Source of the DNA: Cytospora piceicola
Taxonomy: Eukaryota > Ascomycota > Sordariomycetes > Diaporthales > Cytosporaceae
Assembly (NCBI GenBank): GCA_023375675.1
Contig: JALQBC010000022.1
Coordinates: forward strand, 615,230 to 679,229
Reading direction: 5' to 3'
DNA: 64,000 nucleotides
The position numbers and the translations under genes are program-made. This document shows positions 43,504 to 53,668 of the stretch, one piece after another. Below the pieces are notes generated by a model. It saw nothing but the letters and a program-made list of their open reading frames with translations. It had not been told where the DNA came from and made no database searches. Every line of letters begins with the position of its first letter. The stretch's first letter is position 1.

Positions 43504-44616
43504 ATGGCTTGTTCATGTCGCACCTCTGCGTTGCGGATATTCGTCCGAAGCCTCACAGAGGTCTACACACCACCGAACAACACCTTCGCAAGGACGGCAT
43601 GGCGCGACCCCCGCCCCCAGGTTTCCACCCACACCACTCGGGTAGGCGTCTCCTGCCGGCGATTACACGCATCTGCACGGGCATGTAGCTCAACGCAGGA
43701 TGGAGCAGTCGATCCGGCGCCGTCAGAGGCGACTGAGCAACAGCATGCGCCTCGGGAGGAGCAGAAGTCTGCCCAACAAGTAGAGGACGACAGACTCTTC
43801 GAGATAACTCGACGGTCCAAAAATGCCATAAAGAAGGCAAGAAAGTATCCCAACGCGAGCAACGCGCCTGTGGCGACGGGGACGGAGAATCGCGAGGCCC
43901 AGGAGATACATGAGGTCCACAAAGCCGACGAGGCCCAGGAGACCCAGGAGGTTCAGGTACAAGAGAAGAAGTTTGTGGGGGTGAAGAGGATCATCGTAGA
44001 CGAGACACGAGGGTCCAAGAACTCCACCCGCGGAGCCTACTTCGAAGGAAGGAGACGCAAAGAGGACAGACCGCAGCAGTTCGACCGCGGGTCCCTCCCC
44101 GAGGAGAAGAAGAGAGACACCCGGCCGATGTGGGCGATACAGAAGGAAGCCCTGAAGGCCAAGTTCCCCGAGGGCTGGATGCCGCGCAAGAGGCTGTCCC
44201 CGGACGCGCTCACCGGGATCCGGGCGCTGCACCAGCAGTTCCCCGAGATATACACGACGGCGGCGCTGTCGGAGAAGTTTGAGGTGTCGCCCGAGGCCAT
44301 CCGGCGCATCCTGAGGGCCAAGTGGGAGGCTGCGGACGAGGAGGACGAGGACCGCCAGCGGAGGTGGTTCAACCGCGGGCTGAGCGTGTGGGAGAGGTAT
44401 GCAGAGCTGGGCAAGGTGCCGCCCAAGAAGTGGCAGGACGCAGGGGTACAGGCGAGACCGTGGAATGGGAGGAGGTGGGAGGAGGGTGAGGGGGACGAGG
44501 GGGACGAGGAGCACGGCGACGAGTACGGCGACGAGCGCGGCGAGGACCACGATGCCAAAGAGGAGAGGCTCAGACGGCTGAGGACGCAGGTCAAGTTGGC
44601 CAAGAGTCTGATGTGA
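43504..44616 (+). CDS. rrg9: Rrg9/neugrin-family mitochondrial protein
   Basis: Required for respiratory growth and mitochondrial genome maintenance in yeast; the animal relative neugrin binds the mitochondrial ribosomal RNA. A single exon gives 370 residues from the ATG of MACSCRTSALRIFVRSL, chosen because it opens a basic presequence; upstream in-frame ATGs give no such signal. The family domain lies at about 205-285: WAIQKEALKAKFPEGWMPRK, then LSPDALTGIRALHQQFPEIY and LSEKFEVSPEAIRRILRAKW, a helix-turn-helix-like unit. Upstream is a charged linker with EVHKADEAQETQEVQVQEKK repeats. The last 60 residues are acidic with repeats of GDE, then basic (RLRRLRTQVKLAKS). Confidence 0.88.
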   Translation: MACSCRTSALRIFVRSLTEVYTPPNNTFARTAWRDPRPQVSTHTTRVGVSCRRLHASARACSSTQDGAVDPAPSEATEQQHAPREEQKSAQQVEDDRLFEITRRSKNAIKKARKYPNASNAPVATGTENREAQEIHEVHKADEAQETQEVQVQEKKFVGVKRIIVDETRGSKNSTRGAYFEGRRRKEDRPQQFDRGSLPEEKKRDTRPMWAIQKEALKAKFPEGWMPRKRLSPDALTGIRALHQQFPEIYTTAALSEKFEVSPEAIRRILRAKWEAADEEDEDRQRRWFNRGLSVWERYAELGKVPPKKWQDAGVQARPWNGRRWEEGEGDEGDEEHGDEYGDERGEDHDAKEERLRRLRTQVKLAKSLM

Positions 44617-46108
44617 GTGATGGGACTGCTTACTTGGTAGGTTGCCCGAGCCGTAATCAATCTACCAGTATACCCCCATCCATGAAGTAATCAAATAAAT
44701 GGATGGATGTACATGATGAGGTGTGGCAAACCCTCTGCTTGGGAAAACAAGAGACCAAGCCTTGAGCCTGTTTTATTGATAATGACAGTCTATCTGGAGC
44801 CCCTCCACAGTCCCAAGGCGTTATGAATACTAGGTAAAGGTATACATACTATATGACTTACTGGCCACATCTGATGTACGGGGTAACCTTGGGGATATCT
44901 TGGGGATATCTAGACACTAGAGATATATCCGATCCCTCGATGGAACCCTCCTCGTCCCCCCTGAGATTGACTTTTCTTCTGTCAAGCAAGCACATTGGTC
45001 CCGACTGTTTGGACCCCGCGGGATTGTTGCATCATACCCCTGGCGTTTTATCCGAAAGTGGCTCATCGGCTCATGTTCGCCCACAGCCGCCGAGCATAAC
45101 GATCATCACACGGGATAATAACCTTGGAAGTCTTGAATAAGATTTCATATCTCGCTCGCACTCTTGCACTCTTGCACTCTTGCACTCACTCTTGCACCGA
45201 ATTTGCTCGTCTCAATCCCATCGTCATCTTCTCTTGCTTCCCCCCTCCTCCCATCATCTCCGTCCGGACGACGGGGATCTTGAACAACGTGTCACGGCTC
45301 CCCCAGTTGATGAACTGGGCCCAATCAATTGTAGGATAGAGTTGTTCATTGTGGATTGTGTTGACTTGGCAGTGCAGTTGAGGGTGAAAAAGCACATGCC
45401 TTTGCCATTCCTACCAATGCCTGTGCGCTTCTTTTCCACTTCAAGAGGCACATGTTGGCAGCGGCAGAAAACACACGGACCCCCGTCTTTTTTTAATACA
45501 TATAATTCCCGTATCGGGACCAGCGTGACGGCGAAGAAGAAGCCCAAGATTGCTTCCATTGCCGCTCTGATCAACATTGTGCCTTTTGCTTCTTGTTCTT
45601 AATCAGCAACTGGGTTTGTATGTTTCTTTTGGCTCAAGCTGTGAATTCTCTTTCTTCGCCCTTACCTTGGCAACAGCAAGAACTACTCCGACTGCTTCTT
45701 TTTTTCTTCTTTTTCTTCTCTGCATATCAAGTGTACCCACTTGCCCGCCTCGAAAGCGCCCGACGTCGTCTAAGTCCTCGACCGAATTCTCGAGCTACCC
45801 AAGCACGAAGCTTTAGCCGCTCCTTCTCGTTCACTGTACGTGTGATACCGAGATTTGCATGTGTGGATGCTCCGATATGCTTGCGATCCACCTGCCATCA
45901 CTCACTCACACACCCCAGTGGCTGACCTCGACGTAAAAGGTTTTCCCGTCTTGCTTTGGAAGCTCGCGGTGACTGAGCTCCCGAGACATAATTCAGGCAT
46001 TACATTCCTGAACTCTTTGATACACCATCCCGCCCATCGCTGCCGGGCTTTGAACACTACTCCGCCTTGCTCCCCTTGCTTCCCGGCCGAGGCCAGAATG
46101 CCGTCTTC
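44617..46108. other. Spacer and long 5' leader region of the WDR62-like gene
   Basis: About 1.5 kb without a convincing gene. A tandem repeat lies at 45159-45198. From there to the ATG the sequence is pyrimidine-rich with several short upstream open frames, as in a long leader that may contain an intron. Confidence 0.5.
45159..45198. repeat. 8-bp tandem repeat (ACTCTTGC type)
   Basis: Four to five near-perfect copies of the unit, the last with a 4-bp insertion. It lies upstream of the WDR62-like gene. Confidence 0.8.
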
Positions 46109-49100
46109 ATGAACTCAGCCTCCAAGTTACAGGATCCAATAGCCATACGTCCAGCCATGGCGTCCACCCCTTCCAACCGGCATCTCAAATTGACGCCATC
46201 TAACCAGCAAGTCTTCTCCAAGACTCCGAACCGAAATCGAAACTATGAGCCGCGCCTTTTCTTGAAGAGGGTTGCTGGTACAACATGCAGCTCACCAACT
46301 GGCTTTGACTCGGTGGGGCGTTGTTTCGCCTATATTGCTGGAGGAGCTGCTGTGGTTGTGGACGTGGACGGTGGACAGCACACCCAACGATTTTACCGCG
46401 CCCGTCCCACCGCCGTCCCTGTCTTCTCCGTTGCCCCGGTACTACACGGCTCTGCCAGCCCGAACACGACTCCCAAGGCGAACGATGCCAGGAACAGAGT
46501 GGCCCCCCGGGACTCGCCTGGTCAGGCCGACTCGCTTGCCTCGAAAACCTGGACGAGCCGGGAACGGATCAAGGCCGCGACGTGTGTTTCTTTGAGCAGG
46601 GATGGGAGGTATCTCGCCGTGGGAGAAACTGGCTACGCCCCAAGAGTTCTCATCTTCAGTCTGCAGGACGGCGCCTCTTCCGACCAGCCCCTGATGTCGC
46701 TGAGCGAGCACGGGTTTGGCGTACGAGCTGTCGCATGGTCTCAGGATGGGAAATACCTCGCCTCCCTCGGTACCGTAAACGACGGCTTCTTATTCATCTG
46801 GAAGGTCGACCCCCGCAACGGCTCGACCAGGTTCTTCCAGCAGAACAGGTGTACGGCCCAGGTCAACGGCATAGTCTGGCTGGGCAATACTTTGGTCACC
46901 TTCGGGACTCGGCATATGAAGGCCTGGAAGGTTGATGATGTACCCCGACCGATTTCGCCTCCGAAGAAAATCCCTGTCAGGGATCTAGACACCCAGCGGA
47001 CTCTGTCGGGTCGAAATGTCGTTCTCGGAGCGTTGCTGGACGCTAGCTTCACGTGCGCGCTGCCCTTGGGTGGTACCCATGCGATCCTCTGCACTGACAG
47101 CGGCGATGTGTGTCTGCTTGATGACACTAGCGGGCAGAACAAGCTGACCCGGGTCGCGGAGTTGGGTTTCACCATCACCTGCTGCACCCAGCGTGGCCCA
47201 GTAGCGGTGATTGGAGGCAAAGACGGCCAGCTTGTCACCCTCGACGTTGACTCGACTCTGGCCCTGAATCCAAGTCCCGCAAAGGTAGAGTCGGGTCTGG
47301 CCGGGCTCACCGTCGCGGGTGTTGTGCAAGATCAGCTTGTGACAATAGACCCGGAACGGTCAATTGACATTTGGGATGCGGACAGCCTGCCTACTACGTC
47401 TGCCCAGAACCTCACGCGAACCCGGTTAGCCGGGCAGAATGATTCTATACTGGGCATACAACCCTTTGCCACAGAAGAGGACGACGACCCTGTCTTCTTC
47501 ACCTGGTCAGGATCTGGAAAGGTGCTCTTGTGGGACCTAAATGGTGGTCTCAGGAAGAGTTTCGACATTGTTGTGGAGGACTGCCAGACAGGAAATTACA
47601 AGGAGCCCATCAACCAGTTGTGCGTTGTGAGAGCCGATGATCGTGGGACATTCTTTGCAGCTGGTGACCGAGTGGGCATGTTGCGGGTAGTAGACCACGC
47701 AACGGGAGAGCTGCTCCTGGAAACTAAAGCTCACTCATCTGAGATCACCCACATCGCCATTCACCACGACGATTCGAAAGCTATCATAGCAACATGCGGG
47801 CGAGACCGTACCGTCCAACTCTACAATCGGACGTCTAATGGATCCTTCGACCTCCTACAGACTCTAGAGTTCCCTACCAGGGTCACTAACTTGATCCTGT
47901 CGCCGGATGACAAGGTCATCACCTGCTCCCTGGACCGAAATATGCAAGTTCATGAGCTGGTCAGTAAGGACGAAGAGCCGCAGACCGTGGCTGCCATTCA
48001 TGCCAGATCAATTGCACTCAAGGCATCCCCTACGTCGATGGCTCTAGATTCCAATTGTCGTTCGATCTTTGTGTCCAGCGTAGACCGGGCCATCTACCAA
48101 TTCGACCTCGAAAGCGGCCGGCAAATCAACAACTTCAAATGCACGGATGAGAAGGGCACAGAGAATGTCGTGGTCGAGTCGCTCGTATTTGGGTCTTCTA
48201 AGAGCTACGACGAGGGGTCCTTCCTCCTGGGCCTATCCAACACGGACAAATCTGTCAGGGTATACGACTCCAACACCGGGGCTTTCATGGACCGTGAATG
48301 GGGACACACGGAGTCCATCAACGGCGTCGCCCTGGTCGACGACAGGGGCACGGCGCGGAAGGTCGTCAGTGTCGGCTGCGACGGCACGATCATGATATGG
48401 GACCTGGACCTGCGGGACCCCGAGGCCAGGGCAGGGAGCGGGTCCCCCCCGCCCGTGCGGGACGTCGCCGCGAGCGCCAACCGGCCACCACTGCGCCGCG
48501 TCCTCTCGAGAGCCGAGCAGGCCGTGTACCAGCGGCCGACCTCGAGCGGCGGCCCGCCGAGGACGCTGCGCCCGCGCAAGTCGAGGCAGAACCTGGCGGC
48601 CCCGCCGCCCGCGAGGGCGCCGACGGCCGCGCCGCAGCCCCAGCAGGCCAGCCCGCCCCCGCGCAGGGCGTCGTCCACGCGGTCGGGCGTCAGCTCGCCG
48701 CCGGGCAGCCCCCCGTCGTCGTCGTCAATGTCGACGTCGGCGACGAGGCTCCGGCGGCGCCCGTCGCTCCCGGCCCTGGGCGCCGCCCCGCCGAACCCCA
48801 CGGCGCGCAAGAAGACCAGCGCCGCCAACCTGCGGTCCTCGTACGGCGGCGGCGGCGGCGGCGGCGGCACCCCCGGGCCGGCCCAGGCGGCCGCCGAGCA
48901 GACGTGCCGGCAGCTCCGCGCCTGCCGCAGGAAGCTCGCCTCGTCGGCCGAGCCCGTCGGCGCCGAGGCCGCGGCCGAGCTGGACGCCGAGCTGCGCCTC
49001 ACGCTGGCCGCGCTTGGCGAGAGGGCGGGCGGGAGCGGGGGCTGGCGGGGACAGCAGGGGGCGGCGGCGCCGGCCGGCGAGGGCGCCCTGGGCGGGCTGC

Positions 49101-49294
49101 TCGACCAGTACAGCGAGAAGCTGGTGGGCATGCTCGACGAGAGGCTGAAGCTGCGGCTGTCGGAGATGCGGCACGGCGGCGGCGGCCCGGCCCTCCTGGC
49201 GCCTCCCGCCGTCGAGCTCGGGCGGGAGCGGGAACGGGAACGGCCCAGGACGGCGGGGGGCGGGGGCGTTGCGACCAGGTCTGCAGACAGGTGA
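46109..49294 (+). CDS. WDR62/MABP1-like tandem WD40 protein
   Basis: One 1061-residue frame from the first in-frame ATG; the ATG at 46157 (MASTPSNRHLKLTPSN) has the better start context and is a realistic alternative. Residues about 50-765 form a double beta-propeller. The opening order LFLKRVAGTTCSSPTGF, FAYIAGGAAVVVDVD, TCVSLSRDGRYLAVGETGYA and VAWSQDGKYLASLGTVNDGF follows the N-terminus of animal WDR62 and MABP1, which are JNK-pathway scaffolds; WDR62 also acts at spindle poles. Later blades include AIIATCGRDRTVQLYNRTSN and GVALVDDRGTARKVVSVGCD. From about residue 765 the protein is a very GC-rich, Pro/Ser/Arg/Gly-rich disordered tail with an eight-glycine run and a final helix-prone segment (LLDQYSEKLVGMLDERLKLR) that may mediate dimerisation. 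Function in fungi is not known to me. Confidence 0.85.
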   Translation: MNSASKLQDPIAIRPAMASTPSNRHLKLTPSNQQVFSKTPNRNRNYEPRLFLKRVAGTTCSSPTGFDSVGRCFAYIAGGAAVVVDVDGGQHTQRFYRARPTAVPVFSVAPVLHGSASPNTTPKANDARNRVAPRDSPGQADSLASKTWTSRERIKAATCVSLSRDGRYLAVGETGYAPRVLIFSLQDGASSDQPLMSLSEHGFGVRAVAWSQDGKYLASLGTVNDGFLFIWKVDPRNGSTRFFQQNRCTAQVNGIVWLGNTLVTFGTRHMKAWKVDDVPRPISPPKKIPVRDLDTQRTLSGRNVVLGALLDASFTCALPLGGTHAILCTDSGDVCLLDDTSGQNKLTRVAELGFTITCCTQRGPVAVIGGKDGQLVTLDVDSTLALNPSPAKVESGLAGLTVAGVVQDQLVTIDPERSIDIWDADSLPTTSAQNLTRTRLAGQNDSILGIQPFATEEDDDPVFFTWSGSGKVLLWDLNGGLRKSFDIVVEDCQTGNYKEPINQLCVVRADDRGTFFAAGDRVGMLRVVDHATGELLLETKAHSSEITHIAIHHDDSKAIIATCGRDRTVQLYNRTSNGSFDLLQTLEFPTRVTNLILSPDDKVITCSLDRNMQVHELVSKDEEPQTVAAIHARSIALKASPTSMALDSNCRSIFVSSVDRAIYQFDLESGRQINNFKCTDEKGTENVVVESLVFGSSKSYDEGSFLLGLSNTDKSVRVYDSNTGAFMDREWGHTESINGVALVDDRGTARKVVSVGCDGTIMIWDLDLRDPEARAGSGSPPPVRDVAASANRPPLRRVLSRAEQAVYQRPTSSGGPPRTLRPRKSRQNLAAPPPARAPTAAPQPQQASPPPRRASSTRSGVSSPPGSPPSSSSMSTSATRLRRRPSLPALGAAPPNPTARKKTSAANLRSSYGGGGGGGGTPGPAQAAAEQTCRQLRACRRKLASSAEPVGAEAAAELDAELRLTLAALGERAGGSGGWRGQQGAAAPAGEGALGGLLDQYSEKLVGMLDERLKLRLSEMRHGGGGPALLAPPAVELGRERERERPRTAGGGGVATRSADR

Positions 49295-50149
49295 AGAAGA
49301 AGATAAGAAGAAGTGAAAAGGAAAAGAAAAGGGTTGGGAGGGGGATAACGACCAATTTCAAAAACAATACCCGATTCACTATGTTTTGTTCTTCTTTGTT
49401 CCAATGTGCCTGCTTTTCTCAGGCGTGTATTCCCATTCTCTCTCTTTTGCAAGGCGTCTCGTGGCGGTCACAAACGGGCCAGGCGTTTCTTTCGGCGCTT
49501 TCGCGTTCCCATTCGTTTTTGGGGTTCCTGTATCAATACCTTCTTCTTTTTTTAGTTTCGTCCGAGATTCTTGGCCCGAGGCATTTTTGGATAAGAGAAG
49601 GGGGGAAAGGTACAGGCTGGTATGGATGGAAGAGCCTCGCGGCTTCGGGGAAACGGTTCCTTCGCTTTTTTGTCTTTTTTTTTTTTTTTTTTTGGTGAAC
49701 GAAAAACTGGCTTTATGGTGCGCAACATTATACAGGATGATACCACACCATATCCCCTGGCTCAGAAAGAGAAAGGGGGTTGCTTGGTATGCCACGGGGA
49801 AGAGCGGTTCGATTTTGGCTGGCTCGGCTGTAGGGAAGATTAGCAAGCAAGTAGCACATGCTGATACGGACCAAGCTACGATTGAATGGAGTCACTGGTC
49901 CTCAACAAACGACGGCCTGGCCTTGTTGGTCTTCGAGTGTTTCCGTGTCTCTGATTTATTGTCGTCCGGACGCCGGATTTAGGGCGTCTGGCGCCAGGAT
50001 GACTGCAACGTCCTGGGAGGTGAACCAACCCAATGGTGAAATTAGCCATCGCATTTAACACAATTGTCTGTATATGTGTCTCTATCTGTCCGTCTCAATG
50101 CGGTTACGTCCTGTTTTTGTGACGCGTCTTCTTGATCTTATCCCATCCA
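49295..50149. other. Spacer between convergent genes
   Basis: The 3' flanks of the WDR62-like and rgp1 genes meet here. A T-run of about 22 bases ends near 49694. Open frames that cross this region are extensions of GC-rich shadows. Confidence 0.55.
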
Positions 50150-52809
50150 CTATACCACAAGACCCTCCTCGAGCGCCTCATCCCTCTCGAGCCTCTCCAG
50201 CCCCTTGCACACGGCGCCGTAGACCCTCAAGGGCACGGCGACCTCGAAGCTCTCGCAGGTGAGGTTCTCGGCCGCGACGACGACCAGCCCGCCGCGGTCG
50301 TCGCGCGATATCTCCTCCAGGAGCGGGTGGGGCCCCTGGAGGTGCTGCTTGTAGGGCTCCGACGGCATGAGCCGCCGCTCTTGGCCCTGCTCGTCCTCCG
50401 GGTCGGGTTCTTCCTGTTCCTGCTCGTCTATGACCCGCTGTTCCGCATCTTGCGACGGCACGACGAATTCCAGTCTGATCTTCCATTCCAGGCTGATCCC
50501 GCTGGTGACGAACTCGGGTGTCGCGCTGACGGGGATGGTCGGGCTGAAGACCATCCGCCGCGAGAACAGCGTCGCCTCGGACGAGAAGACGTGCACTTTC
50601 CTGGAGGCGCGGTGAATACTCGCCTCGGAGCGCACCGCTAGGCTAGGGTCAACCCTCTCCGAGGTCTCGAGCGCGGCGTGCACGGCATAGCAGGGTACCT
50701 CTGCCCCCGTGAAGTCGACCGCCATCGTCACCACCTCGCCGAGGCGGTATGCAGGTCTTGCCAGCATGACGACGGCGACTTTGCGGCCGTTGCGGGCGAT
50801 CTCGAAGCGATTGGCACTCTGTTGGCCTTCGGCTGTGAAATTGCTTCTTATAATGGCCATATCAATGGCGTCCTTGGCTGTTGTCACCTCCTCGAACACC
50901 GAGGGGCGTCTAGACGAGGGCATGGCGGTTGGTGATAGCAGCCCTGAGCCCGCACCCTGGCGGGAGTTATTAATGAGTTCGTCGACGTATGATAGGAACC
51001 CGTTCATCGAGGATCCTGGGTCTGTCTGCTTTGCAGTCTTGTCCCGTGCTTCGGTCAGGCTAGATCTTCTGTCGAAGTACAAGCTGTCCCTTTTGTCGAT
51101 GGTCCGTATCCGAGCCTGGTCCCGTAGCATGATGTAAGGGGACATTAGGTCGTGACCAAGTATCTCGCCGTGGCTGTTAACACTACCCAGCACGCGAAAT
51201 GGTATTTCAACCGATTTGATCTGCTGCTCTTTTGCACCTCCAGGCCGTTGAGTCCCAATCACGAGGCTGTAGGTTATCTTCATGGCCTTTCCTTTATGCG
51301 TAGGCGGGAGGCCCTTGGGTAACCTGAAAGTATATTCAAAGGCCTTGCTTTCCCCAGGAGCTAGTTGCAAATCCACGAAGAGGATGGACTGTGGCGTGGA
51401 CAAGAGCGGCACAGACCTGGAGCTTGCGATCCCTCGCATGTCCTTGATGCTGCTCAGCTCGCCAGCGCCCAGCAGCTCTCCTATCGAATTTGTGAAACTG
51501 CCCCAACCGAAGCCTCGCATGAATCCACTCTCTCGTTTGGAAGTATCTATGCCGACGACTCCACCGCCCTGGCCTCCAACCACGGCCTTGCGCTTTACTT
51601 GCTCGAACGGGGCTAAGCTGACCAGCGACGCATCAAGTGTGAACGACCCCTGGACTTGGGCATATCCCATCATCAACGTCTCAGGCCGCTTGGTCTTCTG
51701 AGTTGGGAAGTTGGATCTTGTTCGTAAGTGTGGCGGCCGTCCGTGAGTTCTCAATGGCTGATGTAGTACGTATTCCGAGGCCAGGGTTTCTGAAGAGTTA
51801 TTGCTCATAGCGTAGAACTCCCCGCTGCTCCGCGGCGTACCAGTTATGCTCGTCGTCGACAGAACCCTCGTGGCCGGAGACATTATATGTTCGTTGATGG
51901 TTGGTGTCGTACCTTTGGGTCGCAGCGGTATGTTTGCCGGCTCCCCAAGGGTCGTGACAGGGATCTTGGGCGCATCCGCGAGAGGATTCCTCGCGGCGAC
52001 GCCGGTCGCATCGGAGAGCGGCGGCGGCGCCATGGGGAATTTGAAATCTGACAATGCAACAGACGGAGTTCTCGGGGAGGGCAGGGACCCAATGGCAGGA
52101 GTGTTCGGTCCGGTAGACGCGCCCGAGGGTCGACCGAAGGGGGAGCCCCGGTCCGGGGGATACGAGGCATTGTAAAGGGGCGAGGTCGGCGTATTGAAGG
52201 GTCGCTGTTGATGTGAAGCTATGGAAAGATCAGCGGCGCGACTCAATACGCCTGGAGTGTATGTCACCCACCATGTCTTGGGCCAGACATCGGAGAGCCC
52301 CGAGAGAGGATTTGTACACTCGCGGAGCGGCCATGGCCCCGGGCGGGCCGCGAGACAGTTGAACCGGCATTACTGGTAGCCTGGCTATCGACCGAGTTGA
52401 CTGAGCCTATGGAGACTACGGACACAGACCTCGCATGGCTATGACCGTTACCCGGATGGTTATCCGGGGGGTGGGAAGGGGGTAGCCAGGGAATGGAGCC
52501 TTCGCGGCTGCGGGAGGTCTTGGAGGGGAGGCTCATGGACGAGCTCGAACGATGACCGCGACGGGGAGCGGAAGAGGAGGCGGAGGGGGGCGGGGCCAGA
52601 CGGCTCGAGGCATAAGCGTTGGTGGCATGGTTCTGGTGGATTGGAGGCTTCAATTGATGCTGATTTGAGGTGCTGCCACCGGCGCTGGTGGGAGCAGCTT
52701 GGGCTACATTCTTGAAGGCGATGGTGCACTTCAGTTCCTCGCCCGAGTAGACGATGGGGTCATCCTCGAAGCGAACAAAGACTCTGATGTTGCCAGAATC
52801 CGGCGACAT
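50150..52809 (-). CDS. rgp1: Rgp1, subunit of the Ric1-Rgp1 exchange factor
   Basis: With Ric1 it activates the Rab GTPase Ypt6/Rab6 for endosome-to-Golgi transport. Exons 52809-52272 and 52218-50150 join in phase 1 through a short 53-nt intron (GTGGGT to CATAG), giving 868 residues. The N-terminus IRVFVRFEDDPIVYSGEELK is the arrestin-like first strand pair of the family. A long Ser/Pro-rich disordered insertion (about residues 40-260) follows. Conserved blocks then return: ILFVDLQLAPGESKAFEYTF with LPKGLPPTHKGKAMKITYSL, RPAYRLGEVVTMAVDF, ALETSERVDPSLAVRSE, VTSGISLEWKIRLEFVV, and the C-terminal FEVAVPLRVYGAVCKGLERL. The architecture matches fungal Rgp1 proteins, which are about twice the length of animal ones owing to the insertion. 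Confidence 0.92.
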
Positions 52810-53010
52810 GGTTTAAGCTCCTTCAAGATGAAGGAGTAGTGGGGGAAGAATCATGAAATGGGGCTTGAGCATAGCATAGCATAGCCGTCGGTGGTCGACA
52901 AGAGGATGGATAGGTAGGTAGGTATATGCCCAGGTGGTGTCTGACCCTTTGGATTGATTGATGTCAATGAATCTGGATGGACAGCGCAGGCATATGCAGG
53001 CACGGGTAGC

Positions 53011-53125
53011 TTACCTAGGCCAGGCTGCTAGGTAGGTACCGAGGTATTTAGGTGGGTACTTGTGTAAGTAGGCAGGGTCGGTACCTGTTCAAGTACCTAG
53101 ACTACAGTACCTATGTAGGTACCTA
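53011..53125. repeat. Cluster of TACCTAGGTA-type palindromic motifs
   Basis: More than eight copies or half-copies of TACCTA/TAGGTA occur in about 115 bp. TACCTAGGTA is a perfect palindrome and several copies overlap. Similar copies lie singly in other spacers of the window. Confidence 0.75.
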
Positions 53126-53488
53126 GGTAGGTATCCTGGGGCACTGGGGCACTGGAGTATGGATACGGATCCGTGTACTACTATGGATGCCATACGGCAC
53201 CACTTGATGATGCTTCAGACTGACTGACTGCCTTTGCTTTTACTTGCATCAACACCCATGTACCAAATTTCTCATGCAATTCAATCCGTTTGGGCCCACC
53301 AACTCGAATACCATTTACTGTACTTAGTACACATAGGTACGTACTCAGGTATAGTATAGATAGTAGATAACGACTGAAACCGAAAGCGAAGCATTTACTT
53401 TTACCGTTTGTACCTTCCTCGTCTTGAGATCATAACCTCAGTATATTGAACTACACGTCGCGTCTCACGCGTCTCCTTCTTCTTTTTT

Positions 53489-53535
53489 CCTTTTCCCTTT
53501 TCCCTTTTCCCTTTTCCCTTTTCCCTTTTCCCTTT
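53489..53535. repeat. 7-bp tandem repeat CCCTTTT
   Basis: About six to seven near-perfect copies of CCCTTTT lie about 130-180 bp upstream of the DUF7918-like start codon. CT-rich tracts are common in fungal core promoters. Confidence 0.9.
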
Positions 53536-53668
53536 CACCCCCCACCCGTTCTGGTCAGCATCTGGCCGCACCACCTGCCTACCGCGGTACTCCACCGGAA
53601 CCGGCAAGCAACTGTGTGGACTTTACTTTTCTGTTTTCATCTTGACATCCTGTCGTCTGCTCTGCAGG

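Larger units (their letters stand above)
52810..53668. other. Divergent promoter, rgp1/DUF7918 gene
   Basis: About 860 bp with the densest cluster of TACCTAGGTA-type motifs in the window (52911-52925, 53011-53125, 53331-53350), and a CT-rich tandem repeat nearer the DUF7918 gene. Confidence 0.6.

Noticed and set aside
48205..49698. Long open frames (about 415 and 466 aa) in other frames over the WDR62-like tail
   Set aside because: Compositional shadows of an extreme GC-rich low-complexity region; dominated by Arg, Gly, Pro and Ala.
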